From Martensiomyces pterosporus (lineage: Eukaryota; Kickxellomycota; Kickxellomycetes; Kickxellales; Kickxellaceae), in the NCBI GenBank assembly GCA_025201845.1, contig MU604018.1, positions 1,872 through 65,871 on the forward strand: DNA of 64,000 bases. The letters run 5' to 3'. Every line of letters begins with the position of its first letter. Position 1 is the first letter of the stretch. A model generated the notes under the pieces. That model worked only from the letters and a program-made list of their open reading frames with translations. It did not search any database and was not told the origin of the DNA. Position numbers and translations under genes: made by a program. Shown here piece after piece: positions 35,291 through 45,923 of this stretch.

Positions 35291-38165
35291 CTAGAATCCC
35301 AGGAGGGACAAGATGCTGTAGCCCACCGAGATGATAACAAAGTAGGCGACAACGCTCGAGGGGATTCCAGCCTTGAAGAAGTCCATGGTGGTCAGGTAGG
35401 GGTTGCCCAGAGTGTCCTCCAGCATGATGGCGTTCATGTTGGGGAACCCAGAAACAGGGAGACCCATGGCTCCGGACGCCATCAGCGCAGAGCCCATGAC
35501 CAGCAACTTGCTGTGGGGCTCCGGGAGCCGTGCCCCGACTTCCGAGACAATGGGCAGGATGATCAGGGCACCAACCGTGTGCGAGATGAACGTGCAGCAC
35601 ACGAGGATCAGGCCGCAGAACACGCACATAACCGCGAACAGCGGGAACCCGTCAACAAAGACCTCGATGTGGCTGGCCAGCTCGTGCAGGAGTCCGCTGG
35701 AGTCCACGGCGCGACCCAGGGCAATGCCGCCCATGGCAAGAATGACGACGGTCCAGAGGAAGTTGTTAAAGTCCTCTTTGCTCAGCACCTTGGGGAACCC
35801 AAACAGCAGCACAAGCGGGATGATGGCCACAATGCCCATATCGCCAAAGATGAACGCCAAGTTGGCCTCAAAGCACCAGAGCAGAATAGTCACCACGCAG
35901 ACGGCGCACACATAGAGCTGGCGCTTGCTGAGCTTCTCGCTGGTAAAGCGCGTCCGGTGGATCGAGGGAGTGGACTTGTGCGGGCGGTAGACGAGCAGCA
36001 GCAGTGCCCAGATGCCCAGATCGCACAGAAGGCACACGGGGATGGAGACAGCGAACCACTGGAACCACGATGGCGACGGATGCATGGTGTCGATGGCAAT
36101 GATGTTCTGTGGCGAAGAGATCGGCGATGCCATTCCACCGACATTGGATGCCAGGGCAATGCCAATGATCAGGCACGGCGCAAATGTGCTGCCGTTGGGC
36201 AGCGTGCGCAGAATGGGCTTGATGAGCGAGAAGCACAGCACGGGCGCGGCCACATTGGAGATCCACATGCTGGCAAATGTGGCGACCAGCATGTTGGCAA
36301 GAAGCACTGTCTTTGGGTCAGTTCCGGCCTTGGACAGGATCCACGAAGCGATGATCCGCGCAATGTCGTGTTTGCTCAGCGCCGCTGCCAGCGCAAAGCC
36401 GCCGAGCAGGAGCATGATGACCGAGGAGAACATGGCAGAGAACACAGCCTTCGACGCCTCGCTGGCGCTCAGGTGGTGGTGGGATTTGGCAGGCGACCTC
36501 ATGACGCCCAGCATGACCGTCAGGAAGGGGACGAGGAGCGCAGTGACATGGAGAGGGAGAGCCTCAGTGGCCCAGAGCAAAGACACATAGATCAGCATGG
36601 CCCAGCACCTTTGCTGCTCGACGCCATCGAAAAGGGGGATCGCCCAGACAATGCCAAACACCGCAGTGCACACCGCCAGGCGGAGCAGCTGCTTCTGCGT
36701 ATTCGTCATTCCACGTCGCTTCAGCGGATTGGTGGCTGCATTGCTGGCGCTGTCGAGCTCGGGCGACTGCACGCCGACGGCGTTGACCATCCGCTCGTTG
36801 GCAATCATGTCACGCCACACGGTGTTGCGCTCCCACACGACCTCCTCACGCAGGCACTTTTTGAGCTCCTTCAGCGTGTCGTCCATGGTGTTGAACCCAG
36901 ACGACAGGCCAAAGCCATAGGCGACGCGCTCCATATGCTCGCGCAGGCTGTTCTGCGCTGCTGAGGTGAATGGATACGACACCTTGACTGTCTCCTCGAG
37001 ATACGTGTCGCGCAGATCAGAGTGAGTGATTTTGTCGTACTTCTTCGTGATCTTGCTGAACCCCGTGTAGTTGAGCTGCGCGTAGGAGCGGAGGTCGTGG
37101 AGCAGAATGAACAGGTTGCGTGACTGGTCGCGGATCTCTCTGCGGATGCTCTCGGACTCATCCAGGCTCACCGTGCGTCTGTGGCGACCCATGCTGGCCC
37201 TCGGGTCGTGCTCAGAGGCACGCCTGCTGCTGCCAATCGTAGCATCGATGGCGATGCTTGGCGCACGCGTGTTGTCATCGTGATCAACCGGGATATACGC
37301 ATTGGTCACGTTCTCTGGAATAGTGGAATCAACGTCCATCGTGCCACCTGAGCTGGCAGGCTGCGTGCTTGACTCTGGCGGCATCGCGAATGCCTGCTCG
37401 GTGGAGGTCTGGCTGTTGGAGGGCCCAGCAGCCAACGAGAGCATCTCGGGCTGCACGGTGTGTGCCCCGCGAGTAAGCGGAACACCGCCCGAAGCAGCGC
37501 CCTCGCTGGCGTCGATGCTGGATAGCTTGCGGAAAAAGTTCATCGAGTGGCGGCGCACCAAAGTGGGGAGAGCGTCCAAGTGTGCAAGGTCTCTATCTAT
37601 TTCGTTCGCCTTGGTAAAGAGCTCTGCCTCCTTGCGTCTATAAAAGTTCTCGATCTTGACCAGCTCGCTATCAAGCAGCGGCACAAATGCAGCATAGGCC
37701 AGGTTTTGGGGGCCCAGAAGCGTGCTGCTCTCGTCAATGCCTGGGCGTCGAGTTGCCTCTCGGCGCTCGTTCTTGGCGATGATATCGCGCTCGATAACAT
37801 ACAGCTTCTTTTTCAGGCCCGAGTAGCTACGCACGGTTTAGCACATACAAGAGAGGGATTCAACGATCAGCGCAACGCCAGCAACCAATATCGGGCATCG
37901 CACATATTCTCTGGAATACAACAGGGGAGGTCGTGTGCTTGCTTGAGGAGGAAGTGGGGTACGGGCAGGCTGCCTGTGCGGAGGACATGAGAAGCCCCGC
38001 CCGATGCAAAGGAGCGCCTTGGCAGTTGAGAGAATCCGGGGCAAGGGAAAGACACACTCCAAAGATAAAAAGCAGCAGTAGCAGGGGCACAGAGCCAACT
38101 TACTCTAGATAGTACTGCGCCCAGTCAGGCACAGCGTTGAATTGCAGGGCACTTGAGAACTTCAT
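35291..38165 (-). CDS. SPX-domain low-affinity phosphate transporter (Pho87/Pho90/Pho91 family), two exons
   Basis: 865 residues from exon 38104-38165 and exon 35291-37826; the intron is 277 nt (GTAAGT...CGTAG). The first exon gives MKFSSALQFNAVPDWAQYY, the classic SPX start, continuing DYSGLKKKLYVIERDI. The SPX domain extends to about residue 310 with a long Ser/Thr-rich insert. It includes NYTGFSKITKKYDK, the lysine helix that binds inositol pyrophosphates in SPX proteins. From about 400 onward there are roughly a dozen membrane segments of the SLC13-like anion symporter fold (VGGMASPISSPQN, AMGLPVSGFPNMNA). Yeast Pho87/Pho90 act at the plasma membrane and Pho91 at the vacuole; the sequence alone does not decide which applies here. 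Confidence 0.93.
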
Positions 38166-38920
38166 TTGCAGCTGAAATCCAGTGTCCCACGGACGGCCAC
38201 TGGTGCTAATACAGATAAGAGATAGGAGCAATAAATACTGCGAGAGCAAAGGAAGCCAAGAAAGGGGGCTGGCGAGATGTAAGACAAAGGCTGGAGTAGC
38301 ACAAGCGGCACGCTTGCTTGAGCGAAGCCTAAGGATCTTTTGCAACCGGGAGGGTAAGGGGGACAGCTGACTGGGGCTCACTGCGTGTCCCAATTTTAGC
38401 AGGCGAGGCGGATGACCAAAAATCCCTCAAACTGACGGCGACTGCTGGCGACCAATGATACCGGCACCTGTAGCTGATGGTAACTCGCCATTGCCTGCGG
38501 CGGGACGTGCCTGCTCTGGATATAATTAGCATGTGCCCGTTGTGTCTTTGCCAGCACCGAGCTGAAAGCCAAGTGGGGGGACCTGTCGCAAGTCACACTA
38601 CCATTCTTGCTGGACATGTGGTTTTCTCAATCCCAGGATGAATCGGTTCAGGCCACCCTCCCCTTGTGCATCGTTCAGGCCACCCGGTACCCAGATGCAC
38701 GTCTCCCTTCTGCACCGTACTCACACACCCGTATATCGCCTGTGCGTGCATAAATGTGGCATATAGCCGGGGTTCCAACCCATGTGCACTCTTCCCATAC
38801 GACACTGCGTGGAAAGCGAGACGCCAAATTGCCAGGCATGATCCAGACGCTGGCGCATCTGTCTGTGCGCGCCTGTCTTTCGATTCACCCCCAGGACCGA
38901 GTCAAATATCTAGCCAGCGA
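38166..38920. promoter_or_regulatory. Divergent promoter region of the phosphate transporter and METTL21-like gene
   Basis: 755 bp between two start codons. The reading frame upstream of the METTL21-like ATG is open for about 85 codons but lacks family similarity. No TATA box is evident. Confidence 0.45.
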
Positions 38921-39565
38921 ATGGATTTGCATCAGTTCATAGAGTACGAGCTGGAGATCTCGCATCCGGATACCTCGTCCCTTCGGATACTGCAGGATAC
39001 GACCGGCGCAGCAAGGTGCGGAGTGGGATCGACGATCTGGGATGCCGCGCTGGTTCTTGCAAAGTATATCGAGCACCAGGCAAAGCTGGGCAATCTGGAT
39101 CTGGCTGGGAAGACAGTCGTCGAGCTGGGGTCTGGCACTGGGCTCGTTGGCATCGCTGTTTCGCGCATCCATCCAAAGGCAAGGGTCGTTCTCTCAGACA
39201 AGCAAGAGCTGCTCCCGCTCCTGAACCGAAACATCGAGCTGAACAACGCGCAAGGGAACACCAGCGCTGTGCCCATTGACTGGCGCTCGAGTGACGATGC
39301 GCTGCCAGCAAGGCCCGATGTGATTTTGGTCTCCGACGGGATCTGGGCCAAGGATCTTCACAAGCCACTCGCTGACACGCTAGCCAGACTGGCGACCAAG
39401 GACACCCGGGTGCTTTTGGCATACGAGACACGCAAGTTTGACGAGGAGGCCCAGTTCATTGCGCTCTGGAGCCAGCACTTCCGGTTCCACGACATCAAGC
39501 CCAAGGACCAAGACCCCGCCATGCAGAGCGACGACATCTACCTCTTCGAGGGGTCCCTGAAGTAA
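38921..39565 (+). CDS. METTL21-family protein lysine methyltransferase (VCPKMT-like)
   Basis: 214 residues, no intron. Features of family-16 lysine methyltransferases are present: GVGSTIWDAALVLAKYIE before motif I, VVELGSGTGLVGIAVS (66-81), a post-I acidic site in VVLSDKQELLPLL, and a late YETRKFDEEAQF corresponding to the family's (D/E)xxY-like post-II region. The overall layout is closest to METTL21D/VCPKMT, which trimethylates the AAA ATPase p97. Other family members modify eEF1A, so the substrate stays open. The ATG at 38921 is chosen because it starts the conserved region. Confidence 0.8.
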   Translation: MDLHQFIEYELEISHPDTSSLRILQDTTGAARCGVGSTIWDAALVLAKYIEHQAKLGNLDLAGKTVVELGSGTGLVGIAVSRIHPKARVVLSDKQELLPLLNRNIELNNAQGNTSAVPIDWRSSDDALPARPDVILVSDGIWAKDLHKPLADTLARLATKDTRVLLAYETRKFDEEAQFIALWSQHFRFHDIKPKDQDPAMQSDDIYLFEGSLK

Positions 39566-39937
39566 GCAGCCTTTCTGGTGGTCAAACCGGAAACGTGGAA
39601 GCGCGGCGGCGTGGCGTTTGATTGGCTGATCTGCACACGCAGCTGGTAGCCAGGTTGTAGTGAGTCAACACAATGACAAAACTCCAGCCCAGCAGCAAGA
39701 GGCTTGCCGTGCAGCAGGCGCCTTGAGCAGGAGGGTGGGCCATCTCCTTCTCCGCTCTCTTCCACCTCCTGCTCTACACTTTATAGCTGGCTCGCCATCC
39801 CTGTTACCTTCTATCTTCTCCAACTGCTGGCACCGCACCTCTTCACTACTCCGACCTCACAGCAAGAGAAAACCTCTCCCCAATATAAAAACTTTTCTCC
39901 CGCCTTCTCTTTCAGCTCAGCCACTTATTCTTGAAGC
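39566..39937. promoter_or_regulatory. Promoter region of AROM
   Basis: 372 bp between the METTL21-like stop and the AROM ATG. It becomes strongly CT-rich after 39750 and includes the TATA-like site listed separately. Confidence 0.5.
39884..39890 (+). promoter_or_regulatory. TATA-like element of AROM
   Basis: TATAAAA, 54 nt upstream of the ATG in a CT-rich leader. It is close to the start, so the transcript leader would be short. Confidence 0.35.
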
Positions 39938-42900
39938 ATGTCAGCCAGAAACAGCACGGAAACAACAGTGCAGACAGCACGTCCGCTGCAGCTTGCCGAG
40001 GTCGAGCGCATCGAAGTGCTTGGATCCGAGAGCATCGTCTGCGGATTCCACCTGTCCGACTACATATGGAACGATGTCTTCACCAACCTGGCACCAGCGT
40101 CGACCTACGTTCTGATCACCGACACCAACCTGGCGGGCCTCTACCTGAACAGATACAAGGACAGCTTCAGCGCAGCCTGGGCCCACGCCAAGCCCAGCAC
40201 GCCGCCACCGCGCCTCCTCGTGCACATCCTGCCGCCTGGCGAGACAAGCAAGTCGCGCCCAACCAAGGGGGCGATCGAGGACTGGATGCTCGGCGAGAAA
40301 TGCACTCGCGACACCATGGTGCTTGCGCTGGGCGGCGGAGTCATTGGCGATCTGGTCGGCTTTGTGGCGGCGACTTTCATGCGCGGCGTGCCATTCATTC
40401 AGATCCCAACCTCGCTCTTGGCCATGGTTGACTCGTCGATCGGCGGCAAAACTGCGATCGACACGCCTGCTGGAAAGAACCTTGTCGGTGCGTTCTGGCA
40501 GCCCGCGCGGATTTTCATGGACATGGCCGTTCTGAGCACGCTGCCGGCACGCGAGTTCTCCAACGGAATGGCAGAAGTTGTGAAGACTGCTGCTATCTGG
40601 AACCCGGAGGAGTTCGACGTCCTGGAGGCCAGTGCCGACGAGGTCAGATCGGCGGTTCTGGAGGGCCAGAAGGACGCTGACAGTCGCGCGGGGCTCACCC
40701 TGGCCACGCGGTCCCCGGCACAGGCGCTGCTGCTCCGTGTGATCGCAGCCTCTGCGCGCGTCAAGGCTTACGTGGTTACCCACGATGAGCGCGAATCCGG
40801 CATGCGCGGGCTCTTGAACTTTGGCCACTCGATTGGCCACGCCATCGAGGCTATCGTCTCGCCGCAGGTGCTGCATGGCGAGTGCGTGGCGATTGGGTGT
40901 GTGCTTGAGGCCGAGGTCTCCCGTCGCATGGGCCATATCGGCGAGGTTGGCGTTGCCCGCCTCTCCCGCTGCCTGAAGGCATACGGGCTGCCCACAGCCA
41001 TCGACGACCCTATCATCCGGAGGCTCATTGGCGATGCCAAGCTCGCCGAGGTGCGCCCAGATCGCCTTATGGATGTCATGAGCGTGGACAAGAAGAACAT
41101 TGGCACGCAGAAGCGCATCGTCATTCTCCAGCGCCTGGGCCAGACGCTGGAGATGAAGCCCACAAACGTGTCGGATGCACTCATCAAGGAAGTCATCTCG
41201 GCAGGTGTCCTGGTCAAGTCCCTTCCTGAGCAAGCCAGCGAGCCAAGCCCCGTTGTTGTCGTGCCGCCAGGCAGCAAGTCGATCTCGAACCGCGCTCTTG
41301 TTCTGGCTGCTCTGGGAACCGGCGAGTGCAGGATCAAGAACCTTTTGCACTCGGACGACACTCAGGTCATGCTTGTTGCCCTGCAGGCTATGGGCGGGTG
41401 CACCTTTGCATGGGAGGACGACGGCGACACCTTGGTTGTTGTTGGCGGCGGCGGCAAGCTGCGCGTTCCCGAGAACGAGCTTTACCTGGGCAATGCGGGC
41501 ACTGCTGCGCGCTTCCTTACCTCCACGGTCAATCTGATCGATGCCGCTGGCAGCGCCACCACCGTGCTCACTGGAAACGCGCGCATGAAGCTGCGCCCCA
41601 TCGGCCCCCTCGTTGATGCCCTGAGGGCCAACGGCTGCTCCATCGAGTACTGCGAGCGCGAGGGGTCCTTGCCGCTCCGTGTGTCCCACACCGGCAAGGG
41701 GTTCCCAGGCGGACGCATCCAGCTCGCCGCCACTGTCAGCTCCCAGTACGTGTCGTCAATTCTTCTCTGCGCTCCTTATGCCCAGTCGCCCGTGCACCTG
41801 GAGCTTGTCGGCGGCAAGGTCATCTCGCAGCCCTACATCGACATGACCATCGCCATGATGAGGCAGTTTGGCTGCAACGTCGAGAGGGTTTCGGAGAACG
41901 AGTACCTGATCCCGTGCGGTGCTTACAAGAACCCCGAAGAGTACGTTGTTGAGAGCGATGCCAGCTCTGCCACTTACCCGCTTGCCTTCGCCGCCATCAC
42001 CGGAACGCAGTGCACTGTGCCCAACATTGGCTCTGCCTCGCTGCAGGGCGATGCCCGCTTCGCTGTCGATGTCCTGCGCCCCATGGGGTGCACTGTCGAG
42101 CAGACGGCCACTTCGACCACGGTCAAGGGCCCTGCGCGTGGATCCCTGCGTGCGCTGGGCGACATCGACATGGAGCCGATGACCGATGCTTTCCTCACTG
42201 CAGCCGTCCTGGCTGCTGTTGCGCCCAGCAACGGCGGCCTCACGCGCATCCGCGGAATCGCCAACCAGCATGTCAAGGAGTGCGATCGCATTGCGGCCAT
42301 GTGCGATGAGCTGGCCAAGTTTGGCGTCAAGGCGGATAACCATCCTGACGGAATCGATGTGCACGGCAGGCCCCTGGGCGAGCTTGTCAGGGGCACTCCC
42401 TCGGTTCACTGCTACGACGACCACCGTGTGGCAATGAGCTTCTCGGTCCTTGCTTGCGCTGCCCCTGGCGGCGCTGAGATCCGCGAGCGTCGCTGCGTCG
42501 GAAAGACGTGGCCCCAGTGGTGGGACGTTCTTGCTCGCGACCTTGGCGCGCCCATTGCTGGCTCCGACCCTGCTCCGCTTGAGGGCGAAGAGGGCGCTGA
42601 GCAGCATGGCGGTGCGGCTGCTGCTAGTGTGGTGGTTGTTGGGATGCGCGGTGTGGGCAAGTCCACCCTGGGAAAGGCCGCCGCCCAGGCACTTGGCCTT
42701 GAGTTTGTCGACATGGACGAGTACTTGGAGAAAAGCATCGGCCAGACCATCCCCGAGATCATCGCTGCCTCCGGGTGGACCGTGTTCCGCAGCCACGAGC
42801 GCCGCTTGCTTGCCCAGGCTCTGACGCAGGACCACCCGACTGGCGCGATCATCGCTTGCGGCGGCGGCGTCGTGGAGGACGAGGAGAACCGCAAGGTCCT

Positions 42901-44809
42901 TCAGAAGCACGCCGCCCGCGGAGCTGCTGTGATCTGCCTCACACCTAACATGCGCCATGTTGCCGAGTACCTCGAGCTGGACAAGACGCGCCCTGCCTAT
43001 GCAGCGACCAGCGACATTCACGAGGTCTATGCGCGCCGCTGCCCGCTCTACGCGGAGAGCTCGAACTACGAGTTCTTGGTTGACGCGTCCCTGCTTGGCA
43101 CCAATGAGGGCGAGAGCAAGAGCGCCAGCAGTGCTTGGCCCCTGGTTGAGCGTGACTTTACTCGTCTGGTGTCGTTTGCCACTGGCTGCGACCTCAACCG
43201 CGTCGACCTTGCATACCAGTCGTTCTTTGTTTCTCTGACGGCACCTGATGTGCGCGAGTACCTGCCTGACCGCCTGAGCGTAGTCACCAGTGGCGCACAG
43301 GCTGTTGAGCTGCGTGCCGACTTGCTCTTGAACAGCAGCGAGTTTGCGGCTGCGGACATTTCGTCGAGCGGTGTTCAGGACTCGTTTGTGCAGTACGTGC
43401 AGAGCCAGTTCACTCTTTTGCGCCACAGCTCGCCGCTGCCCGTAGTCTTCACTGTGCGCACCAAGCCGCAGGGCGGCGTTTTTCCTGCCGAGGCCAATGA
43501 CCTGCGCATGCGCCTGCTCAGGAACGCTGTGCGCTGGGGCGCAGAGTACGTCGACGTCGAGGTCGACAGTGCAGCATCCAGCCTGTATGCAGCCAAGCAG
43601 AACTCGCTTGTCGTTGCCTCGTACCACGACACCACGGGCAAGCAGCTGCGCTGGGCCGAAACGGAGTCTGAGTTTGCCAACGAGATCTTGGCCAGAGCCA
43701 GGGTCTGTGGCGACATCGCCAAGCTCATTTCGGTTGCGAAGACTTGGGACGACAACCTTGCCTGCCTTCGGTTTGTCGAGCGCAACCACAGCGCAGCGGC
43801 TCCGCTGATTGCTCTGAACATGGGGTATGCGGGCCAGCTCTCGCGCGTTCTTTGCCCCTGCTTGACGCCTGTCACCCACCCGCTGCTTGCGACTTCGGCG
43901 GCGCCTGGCCAGATCAGCATCCAGCAGATCAACCAGGCGCGCGCGCTGACCGGCCGCCTGCCTGCGCGCAAGTACTTCCTCTTTGGCACGCCCATCCAGC
44001 ACTCGCCCAGCCCCGCCATGCACAATGCTGGGTTCGCTGCTCTGGGCCTGCCACATGCGTATGCGCTGAACGAGTCTGAGGGTGTTGATGTGCTGGCCGA
44101 GGTCATTGCCGCTCAGGACTTTGGCGGCGCCTCGGTGACCATCCCCCACAAGCAGGCGATCATTCCTCTGCTCGACTCGCTGACTCCTGCTGCACAGCGT
44201 ATCGGCGCTGTGAACACTGTGATCCCCGTTGAGAGCAGCGATGGAAAGCGCTCGCTTGTTGGCGACAACACCGACTACCTGGGCATCGCTGGCTGTCTGA
44301 AGCGTACACAGATCGATGCACAGACTGCTGCCTTCGCCAGCGCCACAGCCCTTGTTATTGGCGCCGGCGGAACTGCCAGAGCCGCGCTCTATGCCCTGCA
44401 CTCCCTCGGCGTTCCCAATGTGCTCATCTACAACCGCACCGCATCGCGTGCCGAACAGCTGGCCGGCGAGTTTGCGTCCTTGTTCGCATCGCTGACCGCT
44501 GTGCAGCAGCTTGCGGACGCCGCCGCTTCCTTGCCGTCATACATCGTGGGCACCATTCCAGCCAGCGACCTTGCTATCCCCGAGGAGCTGTTTGCTGGCT
44601 CGGGCGGCGTTGCTCTGGACATGGCGTACAAGCCCAGGTGGACGCCGCTGCTGGAGGCTGCCGAGAAGAAGAAGCAGTGGACGGTTGTCCATGGCGCTGC
44701 TGTTCTTATCGAGCAGGGCATCCACCAGCTCGAGAAGTGGACGCACTTGACGGCGCCCGTTAAGGAGATGAGCGACGCTGTGTATGCCAAGTACAACAGC
44801 GAGTTCTAA
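39938..44809 (+). CDS. ARO1: Pentafunctional AROM polypeptide (shikimate pathway)
   Basis: Carries out steps 2-6 of chorismate synthesis in one 1623-residue chain, intact and intronless. Domain order: 3-dehydroquinate synthase (about 1-400; LALGGGVIGDLVGFVAATFM, MRGLLNFGHSIGHAIE), EPSP synthase (about 430-870; PPGSKSISNRALVLAA, LGNAGTAARFL), shikimate kinase (P-loop GMRGVGKST at 902), type I dehydroquinase (from about 1090; YVDVE then SYHDT and the GDIAKL lysine), and shikimate dehydrogenase (from about 1345; GTPIQHSPSPAMHN, IGAGGTARAA). Yeast Aro1 is 1588 residues. The fused enzyme is typical of fungi and some protists and is the best single taxonomic clue here. Long antisense ORFs over this gene are shadows of its codon bias. 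Confidence 0.98.
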   Translation: MSARNSTETTVQTARPLQLAEVERIEVLGSESIVCGFHLSDYIWNDVFTNLAPASTYVLITDTNLAGLYLNRYKDSFSAAWAHAKPSTPPPRLLVHILPPGETSKSRPTKGAIEDWMLGEKCTRDTMVLALGGGVIGDLVGFVAATFMRGVPFIQIPTSLLAMVDSSIGGKTAIDTPAGKNLVGAFWQPARIFMDMAVLSTLPAREFSNGMAEVVKTAAIWNPEEFDVLEASADEVRSAVLEGQKDADSRAGLTLATRSPAQALLLRVIAASARVKAYVVTHDERESGMRGLLNFGHSIGHAIEAIVSPQVLHGECVAIGCVLEAEVSRRMGHIGEVGVARLSRCLKAYGLPTAIDDPIIRRLIGDAKLAEVRPDRLMDVMSVDKKNIGTQKRIVILQRLGQTLEMKPTNVSDALIKEVISAGVLVKSLPEQASEPSPVVVVPPGSKSISNRALVLAALGTGECRIKNLLHSDDTQVMLVALQAMGGCTFAWEDDGDTLVVVGGGGKLRVPENELYLGNAGTAARFLTSTVNLIDAAGSATTVLTGNARMKLRPIGPLVDALRANGCSIEYCEREGSLPLRVSHTGKGFPGGRIQLAATVSSQYVSSILLCAPYAQSPVHLELVGGKVISQPYIDMTIAMMRQFGCNVERVSENEYLIPCGAYKNPEEYVVESDASSATYPLAFAAITGTQCTVPNIGSASLQGDARFAVDVLRPMGCTVEQTATSTTVKGPARGSLRALGDIDMEPMTDAFLTAAVLAAVAPSNGGLTRIRGIANQHVKECDRIAAMCDELAKFGVKADNHPDGIDVHGRPLGELVRGTPSVHCYDDHRVAMSFSVLACAAPGGAEIRERRCVGKTWPQWWDVLARDLGAPIAGSDPAPLEGEEGAEQHGGAAAASVVVVGMRGVGKSTLGKAAAQALGLEFVDMDEYLEKSIGQTIPEIIAASGWTVFRSHERRLLAQALTQDHPTGAIIACGGGVVEDEENRKVLQKHAARGAAVICLTPNMRHVAEYLELDKTRPAYAATSDIHEVYARRCPLYAESSNYEFLVDASLLGTNEGESKSASSAWPLVERDFTRLVSFATGCDLNRVDLAYQSFFVSLTAPDVREYLPDRLSVVTSGAQAVELRADLLLNSSEFAAADISSSGVQDSFVQYVQSQFTLLRHSSPLPVVFTVRTKPQGGVFPAEANDLRMRLLRNAVRWGAEYVDVEVDSAASSLYAAKQNSLVVASYHDTTGKQLRWAETESEFANEILARARVCGDIAKLISVAKTWDDNLACLRFVERNHSAAAPLIALNMGYAGQLSRVLCPCLTPVTHPLLATSAAPGQISIQQINQARALTGRLPARKYFLFGTPIQHSPSPAMHNAGFAALGLPHAYALNESEGVDVLAEVIAAQDFGGASVTIPHKQAIIPLLDSLTPAAQRIGAVNTVIPVESSDGKRSLVGDNTDYLGIAGCLKRTQIDAQTAAFASATALVIGAGGTARAALYALHSLGVPNVLIYNRTASRAEQLAGEFASLFASLTAVQQLADAAASLPSYIVGTIPASDLAIPEELFAGSGGVALDMAYKPRWTPLLEAAEKKKQWTVVHGAAVLIEQGIHQLEKWTHLTAPVKEMSDAVYAKYNSEF

Positions 44810-45007
44810 CGCACTCTTGCGTTTGCCGCTTTTCTGGCCTCAAGCATCTTTTTCTTTTCTTTGACATTTGTGTTTCTGCGATAGCAGCCCGGTAAATCAC
44901 ACATGCCAGGAAGCATTTCCAGCAGCACGGAAGCGAAATTTCGTAAACAGAAGGTGAAGAGTTTATTAGAGCGATTGCTAGATAGCAGTGCCACAGAAAC
45001 CTGCAGC

Positions 45008-45277
45008 CTACTTGAGGCTGTTAACAAGCTCGATGTACTTGGTCTGGGCCTCCTCCTTGCTCATGCCCTTGACATCGGTCCATGCCTTCCACTTGGCCTT
45101 TCCGACAAAGTCGAGAAAGCCGGGCTCGGCGGTGGTGTTGTCGCCCTCGATGCCCTGCTTGAAGTACGCGTACAGCTTGAGCTTCTCGTCGTTCGAGGGG
45201 ACCTTGGGCAGCTTGACGGCCTCCTTGGTGGCGTCGACAAAAGCCTGGTTACCGGTGGACTCGGGAGCAGCACCCAT
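45008..45277 (-). CDS. ACB1: Acyl-CoA-binding protein
   Basis: A small cytosolic carrier of long-chain acyl-CoA. 89 residues, no intron; yeast Acb1 has 87. The ACBP fold is clear: FVDATKEAVKLPKVPSNDEK, LKLYAYFKQG, then KAKWKAWTDVKGMSKEEAQ and YIELV. The Tyr/Lys residues of the YxxFKQ and KxxAW regions contact the acyl-CoA. The protein starts MGAAPES, and the 17 nt around the start codon (45267-45283) are identical, in inverted orientation, to those around the start of the divergent neighbour at 45913. Confidence 0.96.
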   Translation of the reverse strand: MGAAPESTGNQAFVDATKEAVKLPKVPSNDEKLKLYAYFKQGIEGDNTTAEPGFLDFVGKAKWKAWTDVKGMSKEEAQTKYIELVNSLK

Positions 45278-45283
45278 GTTTAA
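45267..45283 (-). repeat. 17-nt start-codon block, arm 1 (ACBP)
   Basis: On the minus strand this reads TTAAACATGGGTGCTGC, covering six leader bases and the first 11 coding bases of ACBP. It is identical to 45907-45923 on the plus strand. Confidence 0.9.
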
Positions 45284-45912
45284 TTGGAATTTGGAATGAC
45301 TGGTAAATGCGTGCAAATCAAAAGCGAATTGAAGGTGAGAAGAGCAGGAAAGCCAGAGCGCGCCTTGGCTCAATTTAAGCCGCTCTGCCCAAGCCCTCGT
45401 CCGCATTAGGCAAAACTGCTGAGGTGTAGGTTTCCGCTGTTTTCACTGGTTGCGGCTGGTGGTCGATGCCGCTTTCATGTGAGCGACCCGAGCGTCCGCA
45501 CGTGACAGGCGTCGCTTGCACAGAGCAAAATGCCATCTGGCGGAGATGCAGACGCAATCACTCCACTCGCCTGCCGCCATCCCGGCAGGTGATTCTTCGC
45601 TGGCCGAGGAGGAGAGCTGCGGCCGTTTGCCAGGTAGCGTGTTGCAAGTCGGACCAGTGCACTGCGAGTGCAGTCGATTTTGCTCGCAGATGCGTGATGC
45701 TGCCCTGTCTGCCCACCTGCCATCGGGGAGAAGGCGATGCAGCGCCGAGAAACGGAGCGCGGGCTGTGGCTCAGGTGAGCGTGGCTGGTATAAAAACGCC
45801 GACAAAAACGTCGCGCAGCAGCAGCAGCTGGCCGAGTCTTGTCGCATTCCGTATCGACTTTTCTCCCCTATTTCTTTTGTTACTAGCAATACACACCAAG
45901 ATCTCTTTAAAC
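45278..45912. promoter_or_regulatory. Divergent promoter of ACBP and the unknown 158-residue protein
   Basis: 635 bp between the two start codons. A TATA element faces the unknown gene. The ACBP side has no clear TATA box. The ORF that runs through here in frame with the unknown protein is not credible coding sequence. Confidence 0.5.
45789..45796 (+). promoter_or_regulatory. TATA box of the unknown 158-residue gene
   Basis: TATAAAAA about 120 nt upstream of the ATG at 45913, a spacing similar to the TATA boxes of HGD, peroxiredoxin and URC4. Confidence 0.45.
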
Positions 45913-45923
45913 ATGGGTGCTGC
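45907..45923 (+). repeat. 17-nt start-codon block, arm 2 (unknown gene)
   Basis: TTAAACATGGGTGCTGC spanning the start codon of the unknown gene; an exact inverted copy of the ACBP start region 623 bp away. Confidence 0.9.

Noticed and set aside
35513..36964. 483-codon plus-strand ORF over the phosphate transporter
   Set aside because: Hydrophilic antisense image of membrane helices; no motif.
39941..44401. Long antisense ORFs over AROM (582 and 881 codons)
   Set aside because: They mirror the strong G/C third-position bias of AROM, lack any family motif and have no promoter or splice support.
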